From assembly GCA_019843655.1 (NCBI GenBank), contig JACDQD010000011.1, forward strand, positions 18,937,333 through 19,001,332: 64,000 bases of DNA, written 5' to 3'. Numbering within the stretch: the first letter of the stretch is position 1; every line of letters starts with the position of its first letter. Source of the stretch: Lethocerus indicus (taxonomy: Eukaryota; Arthropoda; Insecta; Hemiptera; Belostomatidae). The position numbers and the translations under genes were made by a program. Positions 1 through 11,517 of this stretch are shown piece after piece. The notes beneath the pieces are model-generated. The model worked only from the letters and a program-made list of their open reading frames with translations, searched no databases and had not been told where the DNA came from.

Positions 1-3000
1 CGCTCCCCTCCCATCCTCCGTTCTGTCTAGCCCCACTTTTAACTACCCCGATCGAACTTCTTCTTCCAGCCGTTTTCGTTATCCCGATACGATATTTGAA
101 CCGAGAAATATTCATTCAACCCCCCCCCCCCCCTATTATTTTCCCGAAGAAATGTTTCTGTCGCGACATCTGAATCGGCCGTTCAAATATGTTTGAATTC
201 GAGACTGAATACCCGTCTACGAAATTAGCGCCGATACATCCAGACGCAGGTCTATTTCTTTAAACTACTTTCGGTTAAACAATGGGCCGATCTCGAGGCT
301 TAATTTTCCAGCACTTTCCGCGCATTTCCCGCAGATTTTACGCCCGGAAAAGCGGTTTATGTGTCGGCTTATTTTAGTTGTCCACTGTTAACAGCCTGAA
401 AAAAAGCGTCCTGAAAATTAGGCCTCTCCTTTGGGCCATTTTTGAAACTGTAAAAAAATAATTCAGTCCACGACAACATAATTGAGGGTTTAATATTGCG
501 GAAAAAACGAATGTAACGCGAATTGTGTCACCTTAAAAGCCCTACGATTATTACACAAGACTGTAAAACGATAACGGACTTAAAAGGTCTAAAAATCTTT
601 TTCTTTATATTTTGAATTATCCTTATAAATAAATTAGGACACCGTAAAAGCGTAATTACAATAATTCGGGCCAAATAGTATCTCTATTAGATTATACTTC
701 CCTTATAAGATTAACATAAATATTAGGGGTGGCCAAAAGTAATCAATATTTGGCTAAAACAGAAAATTTAATTATTAATCTACTGTATATTCACCGATAT
801 TATCGACAACTCTCCGGCCAGTTTTCCGGAAAATTTTCGATTTCCCTCCTGTGAGGAACTCCTCAAGACCAAAATACATCTTATCAAATTGGTCGATTAC
901 TTTTCGGTACACCTGATATTACAATAAAAATATTTCCGCGTGACTGTCGAGAAAAGGAAAAATCTTTTACAGTTTTATAACAAGCGTAATATTAACAAAC
1001 TATAATAGGGGGTCTTTAAACAATCGATCGAAAACCCTCGGTTGGGAAATTCCGGGTGGAAATTCCTGTTGGAATTCAGTCCGTGTTGGGACTCTCCCTC
1101 CTCACCTACAGTGATAGTGACGCTTTCTATTCTGCTTTTCATTGTAAATCGTTCAGAAAAAAAAAAAAACAATAATTTCAACGCCACAAAAAGTATACTG
1201 GCGAGAGGTGAGAAGAGGGTTTTTCGGTTGCATTAAACGGCAGAAATGGTTTGTTATTCTTATGAAACGATAACTGCAGTTTCGGATGCGCGTAGGATCA
1301 GGAAAATTTTCGTTTTTTTTTTCATTTTCCTCTATTGGCCAGGCGTATCCGAGATTTTTCTGTATAAAACTGTTTTTCGACGGCGATTTTTTCAGGTCCG
1401 GAAACAACACATTTTGCGGGGGGGAAAAGACGAAACTGAAGAATTCTGCAGAGTTTCGTCCCCGAGGAAGGACGTAATTCTGGTTTGAAATTTCTACAGT
1501 TCGTCTCAACTGACAGCCGGTTTGTCGTTACTGATAAAGAGATAATAGTTAAAAGAAAAAATTAATCAGATTTATACTTAAGACTGGCGCCTTTTCCGTG
1601 AACTTTATATCCCCCGGCCACTTTCATTCGGCTAATAAATGAGCCAAAGATGTTCGTGAAAAGAAAGAAGCGCGTTGAATATTAAAACGAAAGCATGGAA
1701 ATAGGAGCGAACAGTTTTCTGTTTCTGTCCGCGATCTTTTTTGTTGGCCGGAGACTGTTGTTGTTGTTGTCGGACTCTTGACCCGGTTTCACCTGTGTTC
1801 GGCCGGAGATTAATCGGTTGTATTTTCTCCACGTAAAACACGTACCGTTTCAGAGAAGGATAATTCAGTTTTTTTTTCACTTATTTCGGGCCTATCGGTT
1901 TAGGGGGAGCGCCGGGTCGTAATCCAGCCCCGAAACCGGTCTATAACGGAACTGTCCGGGGTTTTCCGCCGTACGCCGACGAATATACATTTCAAAATTT
2001 ACAGTCGAAAAACTCAAAATCACGTTTGTCAAAATTCCACTCCCTCAATCGTCCAAACTCTGCTATCCTCCGAAATTCCAAACGTTCCCCACGGAATCCG
2101 CCCGAAAAGTGGGGAAACCGGTTGGTTCCTCCTACGTTGTAGTCCAGTGCTTGCGTCAATATTGCGGCGAGGATGCCCCGAAAAACATACGACAGGTGGC
2201 GAAGCGACCGACGCCGCTACTGAAGACGGCGAGCGGCAACGCCGCGGCGCTTCGTTTCGGTTTGTACGGGATCTCAAAAGTGTCCCATCTCAAACGCAAG
2301 ATTAAATTAGGGTTTTAAATTACAGATTACGGATTAAGGGATATGTCGTACAGTTTTATTGTCACGCCTATAAGCTATAGTCTCGATGGAAAAATTGACG
2401 TAAACGGATGAATTACGTTCCCCCCTTAAGTTATCTTAAAGCTTAAATGACGCAAGTGAAAACTAAACAGGGGCGTGTTATACCCGGTAAAAGCGGAAGT
2501 TCGGCTGAGTTTAAATGCAATTGATAATAAAATGTGTTTTAAGTGCGCGGAAGTTAAGACCGGGTGACACTTCCCTACCATATTGGTGAGGGATATCGAC
2601 ATTTATAAATATGTAAACAGATAAACGCGATTTTCCTTTTCGCTGAAAACGCAATTTTCACTTTCCCCCCCCCCGCCCCAAAGCGGAAACCTCCCAAAAT
2701 TTCGGCCAATATTTTTAGATTTTTGAAGTACCGAGTGAACTTTCAGTTCTGAAGTGAAGTTTTGATACAAATTATTGATAAATGTATTACTAGATTTACC
2801 ATCGACTTACCTCGCTTTTCCGGGATTTATACCCATTTCTCCTGGGGCAGGTTTAAATGGTAGTCCGACGTTTCGGAACTCCCTACAGTTACTGTACGAC
2901 TACACGGAGTTATACAGAATGGTACTATCATACTGCAGAGAGTTTTGTTATATCCTACTTTTTTATTAGTGAGTTTTCCCATTTGTGCACCACTTTCGAA

Positions 3001-3244
3001 GTGAAAAATAATATTACCGGTACCGACAAAATACCGTTTTACAGTATGCAGTAGGGAATTTTCGTAGTTTTTTTTTCTCTTTTTAATGCATTAAATACAG
3101 TCACAGGATGTATTAGTGTATTGTACTCAAGTGTGTTGGACCGTCGATATATCTGCTTATTGTGTTATTAAGTCACTGGGAATCGAACCCAAACGTTTCT
3201 TCACAATTGCGCTAAGTGGAGAAACAGAGAGAGGAGGAGGAGGA

Positions 3245-3370
3245 GGAAGGAAGGAAGGAAGGAAGGAAGGAAGGAAGGAAGGAAGGAAGGAAGGAAGGAA
3301 GGAAGGAAGGAAGGAAGGAAGGAAGGAAGGAAGGAAGGAAGGAAGGAAGGAAGGAAGGAAGGAAGGAAGG
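3245..3370. repeat. (GGAA)n microsatellite, about 32 units
   Basis: An uninterrupted run of the tetranucleotide GGAA covers about 126 bp and follows a short GGA-rich lead-in. Both strands stay open through it in several frames, which gives artificial proteins of repeated Lys-Glu-Gly-Arg or Phe-Leu-Pro-Ser. These are not genes. GGAA is the core recognised by ETS proteins, and the main gene of this window encodes one (see findings). Confidence 0.97.
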
Positions 3371-3649
3371 AGAAATAGAGAATGGAAGTGGAAGAGTTTC
3401 GAAAAAGGTCCTGCACCAAATTGGGCGTGACTCGGCTGTCACGAGACACTTTCCTCGCTTTTCCTCTTCCTCCTTGCTGAAAGCGCCAATTCTAAACAGT
3501 TTCCCCGAAATCATTTTCTCCGCTAACGTTTTAACGGCTAAGTCCGAATTGATTTTACATAAGATCGTCAATAGGAATAAAACCTGGAACTTTGTCTTCG
3601 AGCATTCGCTACGGGACAAATTTCTACAAGTTATTGTAGAACAACTATT

Positions 3650-3871
3650 GTAGATTTTTTGTAGATTGTTTCTGTCTCCTCTCGCCGGTTTCGTCTTTCG
3701 CCAGACCGGATTTCGGCCTTTCGCCATCTTCTTCAGTTAGTCACTGTTGTGGCACTTTGGATGTGACTTCGGGCCTCACTGCACTGTGAGAGAAACTGGT
3801 CTAGAAAAAAGACCAAACCGGCGAGTGGAGGCAGACAAAATACACGAAATCCGACCCCTCGCAGACCACAA
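3650..3871. mobile_element. Family A foldback MITE, nearly full length
   Basis: The left arm reads TTTCTGTCTCCTCTCGCCGG, then a CCAGACCGG segment, then CGCCATCTTC. The right arm is its reverse complement (ACTGGTCTAG, then AGACCAAACCGGCGAG), ending in CCCCTCGCAGACCACAA. Between the arms is a short spacer with GTCACTGTTGTGGCACTTTG, which recurs in other copies. There is no coding capacity, so this is a non-autonomous element. The outer AAACAGGTAT end is missing or diverged on the right. Confidence 0.75.
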
Positions 3872-3961
3872 TCAATAATTCGAAACCAAATTGTATCTCC
3901 TACAAAATACTTGCCAATCGTTACTCAATCATCAATACATTGATGTTACAGTCTAAAAATA

Positions 3962-4081
3962 ACGTAGATTTCTCGTGTGTTTCTGTCTCATTTCGCTGGT
4001 TCTGTTGTCTTTTGCTAGACAGAAAAACGCGACGAAAATTATTCCAACCCACAGCAGACCACAAAACAGGTATTCTGGACT
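3962..4081. mobile_element. Family A MITE, internal deletion derivative
   Basis: The copy keeps the outer left arm (ACGTAGATTTCTCGTGTG then TTTCTGTCTC) and the outer right end (CAGACCACAAAACAGGTATT). It has lost the GCCATCTTCAG-containing centre of both arms. Confidence 0.65.
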
Positions 4082-4927
4082 AGAAATAATTAATTTTTCG
4101 TGCAGGTATACTGACTGGATTTTAGGAGTCATTTCACTTCGATATTTCCGCTGTTCGAGTATTTCGTTCATCACAACGTAATGATGATGATTATGAAATT
4201 GACAAAGCTGTAGCGGTTTCGGTTTATCGTTCCGGAACCCGAAAACCGGACGAAAATACGCGAAAATCCGATCGCGTCGTTCGAACGCATCGGTTTATTA
4301 TAACATTTCCGACCCAGTTTTGTACCAGGGGGGGTGGAAAATTATTCCGGGGAAAAAAAACAACAACGCGTTATTACCCGGTTAATTGTTAATTAATAAA
4401 CCGATTGAGAGTGGGCTTAAACGGCGCATAAATGAGGCTGTGTGTTGTGTTGGCCGGCCGTTCGGTTGACCTGGTTCCTGGGAGAGTTCTTCAGCTTCTT
4501 CCGCCGGAGATCTTCTTCAGCCCGTTTAAACGACTGAACGATTAATCGCCGGCGGCTTTAGTCCGGGGACTATTTACAATATAATGAACTGACGGAATGT
4601 TCCGAACCGAGGTGAGAGCAACACGAAGGCCTGTTTATCTCCCGGCGTTCAGCTTTCCCGAGAGGGAAAACTTTCTTGTTCTTGTACACGGGGCCTTTGT
4701 TCGTCGCGCATCCATTGTATACAGTCCAACGTATACGGCTGATTATTAATTTTATTATTGACATAAAAAAATTTGAAATTCGGCCTACAGACAATTTCTA
4801 GGCCCCCCCGACCAATTTCTTCGACCGAATTAGGACGATGGGTCACGTTGAATGAATACTACAAAAATGCGACGGATAACGTAATGTATTTTAATACATT
4901 TTTATGCTGCCGAATTCCCGTGATATA

Positions 4928-6058
4928 AAGTGGGGTCCGAAAAAATGTATCCGCCGTTCAACGGTCCAATAACTTGCAAACTAATTGACGTCGAGTTGTG
5001 TCTCATTTTTTAGTGAAAGTGTAGCTTAAAGTCCGACTTAAAGATATATCACACTGTGGGTGTGATGGTGGACCATTTCGAACATCCATTCCTCTCATTG
5101 CGACGCATACAGAGGGTGGTCCAAAAAAATGTATCCACTCTTTAACAGTCCATAACTTGGAAACTAATTGACCGAGTTGTGTCTCATTTTTGGTGAAAGT
5201 GTAGCTTAAAGTCCGACTTAAAGATATATCACACTGTAGGTGTGATGGTGGACCATTTCGAACATCCATTCCTCTCATTGCGACGCATACAGAGGGTGGT
5301 CCAAAAAAATGTATCCACTCTTTAACAGTCCATAAGTTGCAAACTAATTGACCGAGTTGTGTCTCATTTTTGGTGAAAGTGTAGCTTAAAGTCCGACTTA
5401 AAGATATATCACACTGTAGGTGTGATGGTGGACCATTTCGAACATCCATTCCTCCCATTGCGACGCATACAGAGGGTGGTCCAAAAAAATGTATCCACTC
5501 TTTAACAGTCCATAAGTTGCAAACTAATTGACCGAGTTGTGTCTCATTTTTGGTGAAAGTGTAGCTCAAAGTCCGACTTAAAGATATATCACACTGTAGG
5601 TGTGATGGTGGACCATTTCGAACATCCATTCCTCTCATTGCGACGCATACAGAGGGTGGTCCAAAAAAATGTATCCACTCTTTAACAGTCCATAAGTTGC
5701 AAACTAATTGACCGAGTTGTGTCTAATTTTTTGTGAAAGTGTAGCTCAAAGTCCAACTTAAAGATATATTACACTGTAGGTGTTCGAAACGGGTCACCGT
5801 TATTAACATCCGCAGCGTTAATGTTTTCGTACTTAAAATACCCACTTGAAAACTGACTTCCTTTCATCGAATGTAGTTAGCCTTGCCCCAGCCACGTTTA
5901 CTCGAGTACAACAAGGTACAACTGACAACAATACAACGTATTGTAGGGCGCGATTCAACTACAAACTATAGCACTACCGAAAATTGAGACAATTCCGTCG
6001 ATTAGTTTGCAAGTTATGGACTTTTAAACGGTGGATATTTTTTTTTTTTTTTTTTTTG
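4928..6058. mobile_element. Family B TA-flanked MITE with amplified end
   Basis: The element is bounded by inverted repeats. The left end reads AAAAAATGTATCCGCCGTTC then AACTTGCAAACTAATTGACG. The right end, in inverse orientation, reads CGTCGATTAGTTTGCAAGTT then ATGGACTTTTAAACGGTGGA. The interior near 5815-5960 (CGTACTTAAAATACCCACTT) matches the reverse complement of the interiors of the copies at 15433 and 54023. Compared with those copies, this one is longer because its left 180 bp is tandemly repeated. No transposase is encoded. The TA-flanked ends of the complete copy at 54023 suggest the IS630-Tc1-mariner superfamily. Confidence 0.8.
4930..5790. repeat. 180-bp tandem array derived from a transposon end
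   Basis: There are about 4.8 units with an exact 180-bp period. The recurring junction CAGAGGGTGGTCC starts at 5110, 5290, 5470 and 5650, with a diverged first unit starting near 4930. The inner units differ at only a few positions (for example CTCTCATTG versus CTCCCATTG). Each unit starts with the family B terminal repeat and runs through AAGATATATCACACTGTAGG to CATTGCGACGCA. Because 180 is divisible by three, a 211-codon frame stays open on the minus strand. I regard it as an artefact of the repeat. Confidence 0.95.
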
Positions 6059-6496
6059 GGGCCCCGCCGTTTTTCTGAATGAAGTAATCGGGCCGATGAA
6101 TGTAGTCCAAAATGCGAAATCTGGGTCAGGGGGGCGGAGGCCCGACCAACTTCCCTTTCCATTCTGCTTCCTCCTTGGCGAGTCCACTTTCCTTCCACTT
6201 TCCACTTTCTTCCTCCCGTCTCTCCTTCTGCCCGTATTCCTCTTTCCCGCCAGCCGCTGTTTGTAATTCAGCCGGTGTGGGACCGGAGAAAGAGAAACTA
6301 GACGTCGCCGTCGCCGCCGCCGCCGTCGTTTTTCTGATTCGCTGCGAAGAGCAAAACGGCGGTTAGCCGGTTCGGCGCCGAATCGGGGGCGTCGTCCCAG
6401 TTTTCGCCTTCGACGCTCTCGGCGTCCGCGTGTTTAGAACGGCGTTTAGAATTTCCCCGCTCTGATATCCAACCGGTATTTTTTTTCTGTTGGTTC

Positions 6497-6655
6497 GTGA
6501 TGTTTCTGTCTCCTCTCGCTGCAGTTTGCTAGACCGGTTTGTCGGCCGCTCGCCATCTTCAGTAGCGCTGTGTCAGCCACTGTGTCGGCACTTTGGATGC
6601 ACTTATTTGGGCGTCCTCACACTGCCCACTGTCCCTTTCACATGTACTGTCGTGT
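6497..6655. mobile_element. Family A MITE, left half
   Basis: The left arm is well preserved: TTTCTGTCTCCTCTCGC, TGCTAGACCGGTTTG, GGCCGCTCGCCATCTTCAGT, then the TGTGTCGGCACTTTGGATG spacer and a CACTGCCCACTGTCCC segment shared with the copy at 13486. I see no matching right arm. Confidence 0.7.
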
Positions 6656-7764
6656 ATTTTTTTTTTCCCAAAAAAGTCCTGGAGGACCTCCGGAGCCTCA
6701 CTTATGAACCGATCTAGACGTATGAACTACGGAATTACTGCGGAGGCCAGAAGATTGCTACCGGTGACGGGGGACGGCATGACACTGGACGCGATGACGA
6801 ATTTCGAATTTCAAAAAAACCGTTTCCTGCACCCCAGAGAATTTCCCTCATTTAGGAGATCAAATCAGGTGGAATTTCATTAGGAAAATTCTCTTCCAAC
6901 TCGTACCGATTTTCACCCACTTCAAAGGGAAGTTTTTTGTTTTTCAAAATTCTTCAATTTCACAAAAATTCCACGGCCCACGAAAAATCATTTGACCGTC
7001 AAATTTCTAAGATTTCAATTACCGTTTTGAATATCTATCGTGTCTTTACGATGCTCTTTACGGGGGCGACAGTTCAATCTAAGGTTCAATCTAAGGTCTA
7101 AGGGCAGAATTTCACCTCGAATAGGGAGAACGAACTGAAAAAAATTTTGGTATACAAAGTATCGCGTTTGTCATCACTGCGTTGTGCCTATTTCAATGGT
7201 TGAATGCTTATCCGTCCGTCTTCGCTATCTTGATGTATATTGACATAAATTGGACGAAAAGTGTACAGAAATATATAATATGAAAATCGGAAAAGGAACC
7301 GGACATAGTTAGTCCACTCGTTTTATCGACCGCTTTCCCGTTCGCTCAGTCCGAGACGATACAATTGTAATATGTTTTAGAAAAGAAATGCGAAAGAAAA
7401 AGTGGCGGGGAGAGTTTGAAAATAATAAAAAAAAAAAAAAAGTGCTCGCCAGCGAATACAGGAAGAAAGTTGAGCTTGGTGTACGCGGTCGCTTCCAACC
7501 GAAACGAGGTCGTCCCAGTTTTCCCTTCGACGTGATGTGGGGGTGGGGGGGGCGGGGCTTTAATTTCCACTCTTCGACCGTGAAAGCTTCTTCAGAAGTC
7601 TTTAGTTGAAAAAAACGGAGATGATTTCCCGCCCAATAAAAATCTTTACGGCTCGAATCGATCGCGCTTTCAAAATTTGGTTTTTTTTTTGTTTTTTTTT
7701 GTAACAAAACTGCGACCCCAAACACCCCAAAACACAGTCAGAAAACGGTGTCGGAAAACTGTGT

Positions 7765-8150
7765 TTTTAAACGGGAATAGAACGGAATTATTAAACGCCA
7801 ATTTGGCCATTCCGAAACGGCTTTTCAGGGCCAATTTTACAGTGTAAAAACGCTTTACAGGACAAAATTTATGATACGAAACGGCGATTACACTAATTCT
7901 ACGGTTTTTGACCGCTTTTCAGAGCCAATCCGGCCCCTTAAAATCGCTTTTCAGGGCCATTTTGACAGTGCAAAATATGTTTTTAGGGCCAATTTTCCGG
8001 TGCATATCGGCTTTCCAGGGTCAGTATTACGTTGTGCGATAAAATTTAAGGGCAAATTTTTGGTGTAAAACGGCTTTTCTGTGTCAATTTTACGGCTTAA
8101 AACCGCTTTGTGGGGTGAATTTTTGTTTTGTAAAATCGCTTTCCAGCCCT
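7765..8150. repeat. Degenerate short tandem repeat, about 30-60 bp spacing
   Basis: Variants of CGGCTTTTCAGGGCCAATTT followed by TACRGTGTAAAA recur about ten times. They start near 7818, 7850, 7911, 7949, 7979, 8008, 8041, 8071, 8103 and 8136. Spacing and sequence are both eroded, so it looks like an old minisatellite. Confidence 0.55.
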
Positions 8151-8200
8151 TTTAAATTAAATTTACAGTGTAGAACAGCGTTTTGTATATTTGTATTCTA

Positions 8201-8361
8201 TCTACAGTATACCGTAGATTTCGTGCGTTTCTGTCCCCGCTCGCTGGGTTTGGCCTTTCGCTAGACCGGTTTCGGCTGCTCGCCATCTTCAGTAGTGGCA
8301 GTGCACTGTCACTGTCGCTACCGTATTCCAACTCTTCGCAGACCACAAAACAGGTATTCTA
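8201..8361. mobile_element. Family A MITE, right arm mostly deleted
   Basis: The left arm is complete, from ATACCGTAGATTTCGTG through CTAGACCGGTTTCGGC to GCCATCTTCAGTAG. It is followed at once by GTGGCAGTGCACTGTCACTG and then the outer right end, TACCGTATTCCAAC and CAGACCACAAAACAGGTATT. The inner right arm is missing. Confidence 0.75.
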
Positions 8362-8575
8362 AACTAGTCTACAGTACAGTTGTGCACTAATTGTGTCCAC
8401 GATAGATTGAAAAGGTGTAATAGTTAATTTTTTGACTTTTCTACGAGTACCATCCGCGTGGGTTTGCCGTATCGTTTTCACTATTTGGGTTTCCTAGATG
8501 CGCCTCCTCAACGTGTAACGATTTGTACGTTCTGAAAATTCCTTTTTTGACCGAAATTTAAAATTTCTGTTTCAG

Positions 8576-8617
8576 ATGAACACGAATTCGGACTCCCCCC
8601 GGCCAGAAACCCGGCAG
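8576..8617 (+). CDS. Candidate 42-nt microexon, phase 1/1, probably 5' part of E74
   Basis: The acceptor TTTCTGTTTCAG and donor CAG|GTTAGT frame a 42-nt block. Read in phase 1 it gives (x)[13 protein letters not shown] and joins the exon at 12775 without a stop. It also begins with an ATG ([14 protein letters not shown]), but that frame runs into a stop soon after the splice to 12775, so I prefer the internal-exon reading. I do not recognise the peptide itself. Assignment to E74 is inferred from strand, position and the phase shared with the E74 exons. Confidence 0.4.
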
Positions 8618-11477
8618 GTTAGTACAGTTTCTATTTATAAAACTACCTTACACAAGATTAACACGCGTATATTATGAATTTGAGACACATTCTGAAGTTT
8701 TATATAAAGGAATTTAAGAGAATTTCAACGGATTTAAAAATTAACGGCCCTCTCTATAACTCTCCGTTGCAAAAGTAATCGTCCAAAAAATGTTTAAGAT
8801 GCCTGTTTCTGCGAGGGGTTGGTTGGAATACCGTAGAGGTTTTTATTGTTTTTCTGTCTCCTCCCGCCGGGGGAATTTGGTCTTTTTTCTAGACCGGTTT
8901 CGGCCGCTCGCCATCTTCAGTAGCGCTGCGTCAGTCGGCACTTCGGATGTTTGTCGGGCATCCATCACACTGACAAGTGTACAAGTGCCAACACCGATGA
9001 CTACTGAAGATGGCGAGCGGCCGAAAACGGTCTAGAAAAAAAGACCGAACTCCGGCGAGAGCAGACACAAACACCACAGACCTACAGCAATTAAAGTCAG
9101 TAATTGTAAGTGCAAATGTAGGTTTATGCTTGTATTTCCTTATCGTCCTTATCATTGAATCAACGAAGGCCCAAAATAGACTAAACAACAACGGTGTAGT
9201 TCAGACAAGGACTATAGTCATTTTGTCGATGTATCCTGTCTGTTTTTTTTGCTCGAATTTTAAATTTAATGCGTCCAACATCCCCCAAAAACGCGCGTTT
9301 CCGCAACGAAATTTTAAAATTCCGATTTTTATGTCGTGGCTTTATCTCCGACTGTTGTTAGCAGCGTGTCAGCACTCGAAAACACGATTATTTGTTTGTT
9401 TTTTTCTTTATTTTGGAACGTTCACGTCAAATGCTTATCTAAACGTCGCCTCGATTCTCAAAATCTGAATCGCTCAGAGATTGGGCGAAACCCGTACTGT
9501 TTGTGTCGTAAAAAATTCTAATTAATTTGCCGTAATTAATTCTAATTAATTACAACAATATACAGTGTTGTCCCATTTCAACTGTTGTCGGGATGTTTCA
9601 TACGCCGGTGATAAAAGTTTTGAGGAAACCGAAACTTTCTGTACTGATTACCGTTCTGTAATTTATCCTCTTCTCGAGTCGCCTTAAATTACAGAAAATT
9701 ACCGTTAAAAAAATCATCGTTATTATTTTTATGCCCCGTCGGCGTTATGCCGCAACCGGTTCGGAACCTCGGCACGAAATAGTCTTTTGGATAATTATAA
9801 AAAAATTATCAATTACCCAAATTAATACATTTCTCCCCTGTATTTATTTCATTTTGAAATTGTTGAAACGACGAATATCCTCTTGGGATATCCGCGTCCG
9901 AATTGTCCAAAGTTTGTTGAAACTTCTTTGGGGTTGGTTTTTTGGAAAAAAAACGCGTCCTCGATAAATATTCCCGCGTAAACCGTTCGGGGTGTTACGA
10001 TTATTATTTCCAGGTACAAAAGTTGGAACATTCGGCCGGTAGATGGCTGGAGGGGTGTAATTTAAGCCCCTACGGACGCCGGTGCGTCGCAACCCCTTCG
10101 GCGCTCCCCCCTCCCGTCTGGAGGCCGGTCAACCCTTATTGAATTAGGCGAAGCTTACGCCCTCCCCTATCAAATTTTATATCCTCGAAGCCGTTTTCAT
10201 GCCTAGCGTTTTCTCGTGACAAGGCCCCCCCCCCCAGATATATATGGTATTCGGAATAATCGTCCCTACCGGTGAATCACAACCGGTTTCCTCGCGTCAA
10301 TTTTATTATTAAATCGACGTCAGCGATGACTTGGTCCGGGATGAAGCGTTCCTCCCGAAAAACAATTTTTTTTTTTTATTATTTTTTTCATTTCTCTCTT
10401 CCTTTCGGCAAGTCTTCTGCTCCCAATATTCCCCGGGCGACCTTTCGCGTTCTCAATTGAATCGTCCTTCCTCAAGAAAACAGGATTCGTATTATTAATT
10501 TAACAAAACTTAAAACACTAATTTTACGTATATTTTATCGTTACCCTAATATAGACAGAAAGACCCGAATTTATTTTTCTCCCCCAATTCGCTCCTTGTA
10601 CAAATACTCCTGTAGGGAGTGTTTTCCCGGTTTCAGAGGGTGACAAACAGTTAACGAATAGATACAATTGGGGATACAATGGGCGGTCTGAAACCTGAAC
10701 GTGAATGATGTGAATAATTTGCAGCCTAAGCCCGACGTTTTGTCTCCGCTGTTTGGCCGGCGCCCGAAGGGTCTATAGACGCGTTTAGACGTTTTGCCGG
10801 TCTGTAAAGAGATTTCTCGACGAAGAAAAGAGATTTAAAAAAAAAACTGTTTCCGCCCAAAAATCTGTACCTCCCATTTCCGTCCCGGTCTGTAGTCCTA
10901 GGAGACTGTCCTAGGGGCGATTTTTAACAGAGTCTGTAAACACTTGGCAGGCCCTACGGTCACATCTCTTGTACAATATCTGCAGACACGTTTGTGTCGG
11001 CCGAAACCGGTCTAGTTTTGCAGGAGAATCGACGAAAATTTGGGGCTCTACTAGGCCGTTACTAAAAAATGAATCGAAATTGACCCCGAGTAACAGACTG
11101 AGAGTATACAAAGGTATACTTTAAACCGACTGTGCGGTTCCGGAGATTTCGGTCAAAAGTCCTTCTTACCGTCCTTAATTCTCCCCCATCCCCCATCCCC
11201 CACCCCGCGGTATGTTTCTAAGCGCACAATCCACCACCACGACCTCAACACACCCCCGACAGTTGACTAAGTCCCGGTTCCTGAAGTTCCTTTCTCAGGA
11301 AGAGGGTGGGGGTGGGGGGGGAGAGCTTACCCCGAAAAACGGACTGTTTTAAGACCAACTTCTTGTGCACTGTAAGCTCACCTTTTTCCGCATTATACGA
11401 CACTCTGTCTCGCGTAATTTCGCAACGTAATTTCGCCATTTTGGCGCCCCATTTTATCTATTATCGTTTCCGAGACT

Positions 11478-11517
<40 letters not shown>

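Larger units (their letters stand above)
1..8575. other. Non-coding DNA left of the first recognisable exon
   Basis: I find no convincing gene here on either strand. Open frames are short, overlap on both strands and match no family I know. The stretch is either intergenic or an early intron of the E74-like transcription unit, because the exon at 8576 looks internal (phase 1) and so needs an exon further left. It contains the GGAA microsatellite, several family A MITE copies, one family B element with a tandem array and a degenerate short repeat, all listed separately. A C homopolymer lies near 121-133. Confidence 0.6.

Noticed and set aside
3116..3727. Open frames of repeated KEGR or FLPS on both strands
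   Set aside because: They come entirely from the GGAA microsatellite.
5003..5638. 211-codon minus-strand open frame with four near-identical 60-residue repeats
   Set aside because: It is the 180-bp tandem array read through. The period is divisible by three, so one frame stays open. The same sequence in single-copy family B elements is not coding.
4928..5790. Regularly spaced repeats resembling a CRISPR array
   Set aside because: The whole 180 bp repeats without unique spacers, the units are transposon ends, and the genome is eukaryotic.
8576..8617. ATG start of a gene ([14 protein letters not shown])
   Set aside because: Read from this ATG, splicing to the exon at 12775 gives a stop within about eight codons, whereas the phase-1 reading stays open. 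The ATG is probably coincidental.
9010..9468. 152-codon plus-strand frame
   Set aside because: It begins inside the right arm of a family A MITE and continues into AT-rich noise. No motif, no splice context.
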